The notes under the pieces: generated by a model
What the model saw: only the letters and a program-made list of their open reading frames with translations
The model's database searches: none
What the model was told of the DNA's origin: nothing
Assembly: GCA_029582165.1 (NCBI GenBank)
Contig: CM055876.1
Span: 26,691,817 to 26,755,816 of the forward strand
Length of the DNA stretch: 64,000 bases
Direction: 5' to 3'
Source of the DNA: Portulaca oleracea
Lineage: Eukaryota > Streptophyta > Magnoliopsida > Caryophyllales > Portulacaceae
Made by a program: the position numbers and the translations under genes
Part shown: in pieces, positions 57,122-64,000 of the stretch
Position numbering within the stretch: the stretch's first letter is position 1
How the letters are laid out: each line of letters begins with the position of its first letter

Positions 57122-58239
57122 AAAGAAAAGAAAATAAAACAATTAGGGGAGGGGGTTTCAATATCAGTATTACGTTATATCTCACCCACACACATATTTT
57201 AGAGAGAGAAAGAGAGAGGTAGAGAGAGAAGAAGAACAAGAAGACGAGGAAGAAGAAGAAGATTAGGGTTTCCATTCTTCAATTAAGGTGAGTAATTCTT
57301 GTTTCTCTTTGATTAAAAATTTGTAGGGGGAGATTAATTTTTCTGTTCAAGTTGAAATTAAAGATTGAACTCATGAGTTTGAGTTGTTTTTAGAGTTTAA
57401 AAAAGTAGAGAACATTAATTTGAACACTTAGAAACCCACCCCTAAATTGCATGTTTTAGATTGTTTGATTATATGGGCTGAATAAAATTTGTTTGATATG
57501 ATGTGAATCTGATTTCGTATGTACTAGATAGTGATTGATTCTTGAATTTTAGGGTTTGGAGAACAACAAATATGGATGAATATTGTTAGAAAAATTCGTA
57601 TGAACAGTAACTGAGCTACTGTTTGATTTTTCATGAATTATTGGCACATCCAAATTGAACGAAATTTTTACTGTAGGTTAGACATGCTATCAGGCAGCTT
57701 GTGGTAAAATGTTATGAATTTTGGAGTTGTACTCTGTGAGATAGGAATTTTAGAGTGAAATTGCTTTGTTTTTTAATTCAAATTTGATGAAATTGTGTGA
57801 TTTTTTGTGAATTATGTATTTAGATTTCATGTCTCTAAATTTTACCGTATATTCTAGATGGTATACACTATGAGTGTTTAAGATTTCAAGTATTTAGGAT
57901 GTTTATTTTAAGAGATATGAAGTTTTGAATATATATATGCTTAATTGGGGTAAATTGGACATGTTTGTATGCTAAGTGGAGTTATCAATTGTGAACATAA
58001 TATGTATTATGCCTTGAAATCAGTAGGTATGTCAAGTATTATGATGAAAAATTTACTCATATGCCTTGGTGGACGTCTATCTTATTGACTATTATGATTT
58101 ACTTACGTTCAAAAGAAGGAATAGCTTGAGGTTGTTCTTGTAAATGGTGTAATTAAACTAAGTTTGGGGAATGAGATTTGTGTCTTGCTTTGGGCTATGA
58201 CTTATATGTCGTTCTAGGACTATGGCCATAGTAGTAGTG

Positions 58240-58490
58240 TCTTAGTGTCGGGTCCCCTGGTAGGTACTTTAAGTGAGCACTGCCTGGTCCACCAAGATGT
58301 CATTTTCGGCCTGTTTGTTTTGGATCTACGTGAGTCCCTAGTTGGTACATTGAGTGGGCTTTGCCCGGTCTGCTAGGATGTGAATGTGACTCCATAGTTT
58401 GTGAATTGAGGATATCTGCGTTCTAGAGGATGGGTCCCTGGTAGGTACCTTGAGTGGGCATTGCCATGTCCACCAGGATGTGTTTGTGAT
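58240..58490. repeat. Three imperfect repeats in the solo LTR
   Basis: Units around GGTCCCCTGGTAGGTAC, GTCCCTAGTTGGTAC and GGTCCCTGGTAGGTACC each run to CCACCAGGATGTG or CTAGGATGTG. The relative at 16720-16920 has shortened versions. Confidence 0.7.
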
Positions 58491-59395
58491 CCTTGTGATA
58501 TATAGATGCTAGTTCATTGAGTGAGTTATAAGTTGAGTTCCCCTACAACAAGTTACTTTAATTGATTGAGAAAATTGTACTATGTTGTGATTTGTGTTAA
58601 GCTTTCCGAAACTGGAAGATTGTGATTATGTATGACTTTGATTATGAAATGTAATGTGACTTTGATAAGAATGTGATAGTTTATATAAATTATGTGATAT
58701 GTATGTATGAGTTATGGTTATGTTCGAGTTATTGGTCTAGCTTAGTAAGCTTCACTTCCTTTTGGACTCGAGTGAGGACTGCGAGCCCAAGGGACATGGT
58801 TGGTATGGGACAACCATGGATAGTTTAGTGAATAAACTAACAGTAAAGTTGTTTGGGGACTTTAGTGAGAGCTAGAGCTCCTAAATCGTACATGGTATGG
58901 GACATGTATGGCTGGGTTAGTCTCGTTGCTCGTCGTATGACCCTTGTAATATTTCGTATGTGTATGTTTTGAATCTTTTAGCAAATGACTGATTGAGTTA
59001 TATGAGTTTAAGGTGATTCTTTGGTATATGTTCCTTTGTCACTTCCCTATGTTTGTTGCATTTTAGAAAGTAATGATATGTATATGATAATGTGCTTATG
59101 TGTTAATCTGTTAATGTGCAAAGTGTAATAACGGGGGAGATAAGGATTATTCGATGGGCTCGGGGAGCTCATGACCTCAACTTTCTTCAGGTTTTGAAAG
59201 CGGAAAGGCAGGAATGTACCTTAATGACTAACTCTTGAAGTCTTTTGGAGTTATGACTAGGAAGGAGGCTTGAAGTTATATTTTTGATATCGAATATGTT
59301 GTTAAGTATAATATGGATGTATTTCGTGTGTAAACATGTAAACTTTGTTGAATGTAAGTATGTATGGATTTGTATGTGTTAGATTGACTCCTACG

Positions 59396-59896
59396 TGTTG
59401 GGTTGAATGTGGAGACCAATTTTGGGTTGGTCTCTGTCTCTTAGGAAGCAAGGTAGAAGAGTTTGAGTGGGAATCAAGTTGTTGATTTGTTCCACTTCCT
59501 TTTTGTAATTCCTTTGCTGTAGGGACTCTATTAATCCTAAAATTGTGTCAGCCTTGTACTATAAATAGAGCCTAGATGTTAGTTTTATTTGTATTGCAAT
59601 AGAGAGTGTTTCATCTTATACCATAAGAGATTGACCTGTAATCTCTGTGTTTCTGAGGGAGTTGTGTGAGGCTCAACTGTAAGTGTTGAGTTCTCAGGTT
59701 GTAACTCTAGGAAGGCTGTGAGAGATTGTGGAGGTCTGAGAATCTCTGAAACACCGTTGTAATCCTCTGATAGTGCATCGTTCATGGTTTTTTCCCGGTT
59801 TGGGTTTTTCCACGTTAATTCCTTGTGTCGAATCTTTATTTATTTTCCCGCCCTTATTATTGTTTGTTTGCCAACTACGCCCTGAGAATCCTAACA
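59396..59896 (+). repeat. 5' LTR of copia copy 2
   Basis: Complete LTR with TGTTGGG and CCTAACA ends; TATA box TATAAATAGAGCC near 59561. Confidence 0.93.
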
Positions 59897-59898
59897 AG

Positions 59899-59910
59899 TG
59901 GTATCAGAGC
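59899..59910 (+). promoter_or_regulatory. Primer-binding site of copia copy 2
   Basis: TGGTATCAGAGC, a perfect complement of the plant initiator-Met tRNA 3' end, two bases after the LTR. Confidence 0.95.
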
Positions 59911-59948
59911 TTTGGTTGGAGCGTGGTTGATCTACAGACTGAGAAGCA

Positions 59949-60818
59949 ATGGCGGGCGCTATTGTGAAGATTCCGGAGTTCGATGGGAAAGACTACGCAT
60001 GGTGGAGGATGCGCGTTGAGGATGTGCTCCACCAGCAAAGGTTGCATCTTGCGATGGGTGATAAGCTAAAAGAGATGGAACAGAAGGATTGGGAAGAGCT
60101 TGATGGTCAGACATTCAGTACGATAAAGCTGACGCTAGCTCGAAACGTGGCTTTCAACGTCAAAGATCAGAAAACGACAAAAGACCTGCTCGAGGCCTTG
60201 CAAAACACATATGAGAAACCTTCGGCGGTGAACAAGGTATATGTGCTACGTCGTTTGTTTGAATTTAAGATGAAAGAGTCTAGTGATATGCATGATAGTA
60301 TGAATGAGTTGAATATAATACTATCAAAGTTAACCTCTGTGGGATTTAATTTCGATGATGAGATGAATGCTAACATACTATTGGCTACCCTACCTAAGTC
60401 TTGGGAAAATTTCATGACTTCTGTAACTTCTTCAACTAAGAAGGGTGAGAAACTGAAGTTTGGGGAAATTAGAGACTTTGTCCTGAATGAAAGTATTCGT
60501 AGGAAAGATTCTGATGTGTCTAAGTTTTCAAGGAATGCTTTGACTGTCAGAGGTAGGAGGAATAGTGGGAGTTCGGGTCGGGGTCGATCAAAATCTAGAG
60601 GTCGAAACATGGAGCAAGTGTTGTGTTGGAATTGTGGTGATAGAGGTCATTTTCGTAGGGATTGTCCTAAACCTAAGAAGAGCAGCCATAATGACCAGGA
60701 CTCTGTATATTCTGTTGAGGATTTTGGTGATGCCCTAACTGTTAGTGTTGACAAGTCAGAAGGGAATTGGGTGATAAATTCGGGTGCTTCGTTTCACTCT
60801 TCAGGGACTATTTTGTGA
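59949..60818 (+). CDS. copia gag polyprotein with zinc knuckle, cut short in protease
   Basis: The 289-residue frame is the best-kept reading frame of the retroelements here. It opens MAGAIVKIPEFDGKDYAWW, the usual copia gag start, and ATG lies 38 nt after the primer site. The UBN2-type capsid region spans about residues 20-190 (LARNVAFNVKDQKTTKDLLE, LPKSWENFMTSVTSS). A basic Arg/Ser/Gly stretch precedes CWNCGDRGHFRRDC at residues 226-239, the CCHC knuckle that binds element RNA. The protease motif is WVINSGASFHS: the catalytic Asp of DSGA is Asn, so protease is dead. A small deletion after FHSS shifts the frame and ends it. Gag itself could still assemble, which is inference. Confidence 0.85.
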   Translation: MAGAIVKIPEFDGKDYAWWRMRVEDVLHQQRLHLAMGDKLKEMEQKDWEELDGQTFSTIKLTLARNVAFNVKDQKTTKDLLEALQNTYEKPSAVNKVYVLRRLFEFKMKESSDMHDSMNELNIILSKLTSVGFNFDDEMNANILLATLPKSWENFMTSVTSSTKKGEKLKFGEIRDFVLNESIRRKDSDVSKFSRNALTVRGRRNSGSSGRGRSKSRGRNMEQVLCWNCGDRGHFRRDCPKPKKSSHNDQDSVYSVEDFGDALTVSVDKSEGNWVINSGASFHSSGTIL

Positions 60819-61201
60819 ATGGGAGGTTTGGCAGGGTTAGGCTTGCAAACGGTCACAACCTAAAGGTGCTAGGTAGAGGTGATGTGAACATTAAAACTTC
60901 TAAGGGTGGAACTTGGAGGTTGAAGAATGTTCGGTATGTCCCGGGTCTGACCAAGAACCTTGTATCTGTGAGTCAACTGGATGAGAAGGGGTTCACGACC
61001 AGATTTGAAGATGGTCATTGGAGGGTAACGAAAGGATCTCTGATAATTGCAAATGGCAGGAAAAAGGGGAAGCTATATTCTGTCATTGATAACTCTAAGA
61101 TGCCGGTTCATGCTCGTCAAAGGCGTGTTAGCTTCTCTGATGAGAGAAGGGTACCAGAAACGAGGAGGTTTCCGGTCGAGGCTACGGGAACGGATGGTTA
61201 A
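60767..61201 (+). pseudogene. Rest of protease, shifted frame, copia copy 2
   Basis: The sequence continues in another frame with FVNGRFGRVRLANGHNLKVL, GGTWRLKNVRYVPGLTKNLV, SVSQLDEKGFTTRFEDGHWR and PVHARQRRVSFSDERRVPET. This is the protease C-terminal and pre-integrase linker of copia. A stop follows GTDG at 61199. After it only 300 bp of untranslatable DNA separates the coding remnant from the purine tract; integrase, reverse transcriptase and RNase H are absent. Confidence 0.85.
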
Positions 61202-61500
61202 CCGAGGAACGCATCTAACCTGCACGGGAATTCGACAAGTTCAACACGAGATAAAGTCCCAATCCAAAATTCCCCTAAGTTGTTGACGATGATGCGTATG
61301 TCGAAGTTGCAGGGGCGTGATCATTTCAAGTGGGAGCCTGTTGCTAAAAAAGGAGTTGATGGGCGGTTAATTGGGACATGTGTTGATCTTTGCTAAACAA
61401 GATCGAGATGGATGTACTAAAGGATTCGAGGAGGTGTTGAAGTGGTGATTGATGATAATCGACGAAGGTTGCATTTATAATTGGTCTCCAAGTGGGAGAT

Positions 61501-62001
61501 TGTTGGGTTGAATGTGGAGACCAATTTTGGGTTGGTCTCTGTCTCTTGGGGAGCAAGGTAGAAGAGTTTGAGTGGGAATCAGGTTGTTGATTTGTTCCAC
61601 TTCATTTTTGTAATTCCTTTGTTGTAGGGACTCTATTAATCCTAAAATTGTGTCAGCCTTGTACTATAAATAGAGCCTAGATGCTAGGTTAATTTGTATT
61701 GCAATTGAGAGTGTTTCATCTTATACCACAAGAGATTGACCTGTAATCTCTGTGTTTCTGAGGGAGTTGTGTGAGGCTCAACTGTGAGTGTTGAGTTCTC
61801 AGGTTATAACTCTAGGAAGGTTGTGAGAGATTGTGGAGGTCTGAGAATCTCTGAAACACCGTTGTAATCCTCTGATAGTGCATCGTTCGTGGTTTTTTCC
61901 CGGTTTGGGTTTTTCCACGTTAATTCCTTGTGTCGAATCTTTATTTATTTTTCCGCCCTTATTATTGTTTGTTTGCTAACTACGCCTTGAGAATCCTAAC
62001 A
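61501..62001 (+). repeat. 3' LTR of copia copy 2
   Basis: Same length as the 5' LTR, starting right after the purine tract. Confidence 0.93.
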
Positions 62002-62158
62002 CTACGACTTAAGTTTGAGTTTTGTTATGGAGAAAAGCTTCCGTTGCTCTACGATATTTGAGAATAGTTATGGCTTTTAAGTTTAGGTAGCCTTGTGGGT
62101 GTCCAAATAAGACCTCACGGTAGTGACTAGTCTAGCCACCCTATGTTGGGGCGTTACA

Positions 62159-63006
62159 TTGAAGCCTCTATCTTTAAATATATTAGAATAAATTTTCCTT
62201 CGAAAAATTCATTCCAGTATATAAAAATCTGGGAGGTTTGAATATTTTTAAGCGACTTACAAACTTATGTTATTTACTATAATCATAAATGTTATCCAAC
62301 ATTTAAGATGCTACCATTTATATATAATTGAAATAACTATATTTATGTCATTTTCTCAAAATTATCAATAGTAAAAACATAATAATAGATTTTGATGTTA
62401 CAAGAATTATATTATATGTATTTTAATAATGTAAATATTCAATAATAGTAGTAATACATTAAATTAATATTTTTTAAAGTATGAACTAATTATATAATAA
62501 TTTAAATAATTAAGTAGAAAATCAAAATATCATGTCAAACAAAATGACAGATAAAAAAGGAGATGCCAAAGTTAATCTAATAAAAAATATTTATATATAA
62601 TAATTGCTAATTTGTGTAAAACTATTTTATGTTTTATTATTCACGTTATTACTATATTTATTGGGAGATTCTACCATAATTGAATTTATTTTCAACTATA
62701 GCATTTGAAATATATAATTGCCCTTAATTTTGCTATTAAAAATTAAATTTAATAGATATATTCACCATAGGACTTGTTACAATAAGCAAATCTATATGTT
62801 AAGTTATAATTTTTTACAAAATTGAATATTTTAAAGGAAATTCTACCATAGTTGACTTTTTTTCAACTATCGTAGTTGAAAAGTGAAAAACCATTAATTT
62901 TACCATAAAAATTTAAAATCAAAGTAGGTTGATCAAAGTAACTCGACACAATAATTAACCATGTTTAGGAGAATATAAATCTTTTTTAAAAATATGATTT
63001 ATTTAT
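62159..63006. other. AT-rich intergenic DNA with a direct repeat
   Basis: ATTCTACCATAATTGA near 62668 and ATTCTACCATAGTTGA near 62840 begin two similar stretches of about 60-100 bp (TTCAACTAT, TTAATTTT). No gene recognised. Confidence 0.45.
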
Positions 63007-63254
63007 GTATATATATAATTTTTTTAAAAAAACGGGCAAACAACAACACTAGGAAGCCCTTCTCTCAAGGGATCTTCCAAGTGCATCCTCACTCACAACA
63101 AGGGATAAGCAATTATGAAAACAATAATCAAAACAACAGGAAGAATCTAATGTAACACCAAACTTAGTTAGCCAATCTGCAGCACGATTTCCTTCACGAA
63201 AAATATGAGACGCCTGACAATCCGAACACAATGCCATGAAAGCTTGGATATCTT
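63007..63254 (-). pseudogene. 5'-truncated LINE end (RNase H tail)
   Basis: On the minus strand, ASHIFREGNRAADWLTKFGV followed by SCCFDYCFHN and RSLERRAS is the extreme C-terminus of a LINE RVT_3 RNase H. A run of As follows the stop (63027-63033 as a plus-strand stretch of A and T). The flanks GAATATAAATCTTTTTTAAA (62971 on) and GAATATAAATCTTTTTAAAA (63255 on) continue alike for about 36 bp, a long target duplication. It is a typical short LINE insertion. Confidence 0.75.
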
Positions 63255-63290
63255 GAATATAAATCTTTTTAAAAAATATGATTTATTTAT

Positions 63291-64000
63291 ATTTGAAACA
63301 TACATTGTTTTAAAGATTGACTAATTAATGATATGCTAAACTGAATGACTAAGTTGCTAATTCAAATTAATAATCATATTATATGTTTTTTTACAATAGC
63401 CCTAACTAACCACATTATTCTTACATTTCTCCGTGAAAATTTTAATTGACATACAAAAAATATAAAATGAATTATAATATATTACAGTCAATAAATTAAG
63501 CTCTAGTAAAGTCCTTTAAGTTATTATTTTGTTGTATTTTACTAAAATCAAAAAAACAAAAGGAGAAAATAATTATCATCATCATAACATTATTTTAAAG
63601 AAAACATTTTCTTTTTTATAAAGAAAAATAAAATTATATTGTGTATTAAAATTTCAAGCATAACCTATTACAGATAAACAATGGCCAAATTTAACTCATA
63701 TTAATTTAGTAAATAAATTCTCATTAAATGAACTTTTAATTTTAATCCTGAAATTGAATGTTGTAGGTAAGGATATTGTAAGTGATATAGACTTCAAATA
63801 ATCCTCTACTACCGTATTATTCAAATTACTTTTTAAAAAAAATTTGCATGAAAACATACGTAATACAATTTTTGCACATTTTCCCATTAATGTCTAATTA
63901 ATATTTGGATAAATAATTATTATAAACTTACTCACAAAATAATTTACATAAAGTTGCGGAAAATATTCCTGTACATCGCACTGATTATAAAATACTACTT
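63291..64000. other. AT-rich intergenic DNA to window end
   Basis: No gene or element recognised; the reading frames are low-complexity. Confidence 0.5.

Larger units (their letters stand above)
59396..62001 (+). mobile_element. Non-autonomous Ty1/copia element (gag plus partial protease), copy 2
   Basis: The LTRs at 59396-59896 and 61501-62001 are each 501 bp, starting TGTTGGGTTGAATG and ending GAATCCTAACA. By eye they differ at about 18 positions. CTACG flanks both sides (59391-59395, 62002-62006). TGGTATCAGAGC at 59899-59910 is the primer site, and CCAAGTGGGAGAT ends at 61500. TATAAATAGAGCC in each LTR is the likely TATA box. The interior of 1.6 kb stops at the same point as copy 1 at 30202-33347, so the deletion predates both insertions. 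Confidence 0.95.
56159..62158 (+). mobile_element. Solo LTR (TGTAACAACCCG type) with two nested elements
   Basis: Begins TGTAACAACCCGCC and ends GGGGCGTTACA; flanks GTGAA and TTGAA match at 4 of 5 positions. It is a longer relative of the solo LTR at 15249-17678. A Mutator-like MITE (56382-57121) and a copia element (59396-62001) are inserted, leaving about 2.65 kb of LTR. A segment at about 58710-58990 is absent from the other copy. CTTCCGTTGCTCTACGA near 62038 is the conserved pre-terminal motif. Confidence 0.88.

Noticed and set aside
1..64000. tRNA, rRNA, miRNA or biosynthetic gene clusters
   Set aside because: No cloverleaf-like tRNA, rRNA core sequence or set of metabolic enzymes was recognised on reading; a tRNAscan and an rRNA search would be decisive.

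Overview
The window reads as nuclear DNA of a dicot plant. It is AT-rich, has one intron-bearing host gene, and is otherwise built of transposable elements inserted into one another. The element types are LTR retrotransposons primed by initiator-Met tRNA, solo LTRs starting TGTAA, Stowaway, Tourist/PIF, hAT and Mutator-like MITEs, and a LINE whose ORF1 carries an RRM. That last type is known from Beta and relatives, so Caryophyllales is a reasonable but unproven guess. All calls come from reading the sequence; no database search was possible.

Host genes. The only complete gene is on the minus strand at 1278-6195. Its seven exons have GT-AG introns and consistent phases, and they encode a 223-residue RING-CH (MARCH-type) membrane E3 ubiquitin ligase. 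Introns 3 and 4 hold a MITE, a Stowaway and a retroposon. Relics of other host genes are a TPR-protein fragment (28.9-29.3 kb), a possible F-box C-terminus (55.4-55.7 kb), and pieces carried inside mobile elements: an MIP1/RF298-like E3 ligase fragment at 26.5-26.9 kb and an unidentified coiled-coil gene at 52.7-53.5 kb.

0-14 kb: MITEs around the RING-CH gene, a Stowaway holding two Mutator-like MITEs, a minus-strand TRIM element with a solo TRIM LTR beside it, and a LINE RNase H relic. 14.15-22.08 kb: a decayed Ty1/copia element (TSD TTGTA) interrupted in gag by a 2.4-kb solo LTR. It lacks the usual tRNA primer site and instead has a 15-bp complement of its own LTR there. 22.4-27.5 kb: a diverged tandem duplication. 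One copy holds Stowaways and a triple nest; the other holds a young short-LTR retroelement with a captured gene fragment.

30.2-33.3 kb (minus) and 59.4-62.0 kb (plus): two members of one non-autonomous Ty1/copia family that keeps gag and part of protease but lacks integrase and reverse transcriptase. 36-43 kb: LINE ORF1 split by a hAT MITE, then a minus-strand 172-bp-LTR element whose 5' LTR is split by a 3.3-kb solo LTR. 44-46.6 kb: a MITE cluster with an inverted pair and a 163-bp minisatellite. 49.2-52.2 kb: another solo LTR. 52.5-54.6 kb: a PIF-like element containing a gene-carrying Mutator-like element. 56.2-62.2 kb: a solo LTR hosting a Mutator-like MITE and the second non-autonomous copia.

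I found no CRISPR, rRNA or tRNA gene and no host gene cluster. The most unusual signals are the possible self-priming copia element, the two gene-carrying elements, the amplified deletion derivative, and the short-LTR element with a doubled primer-binding site.
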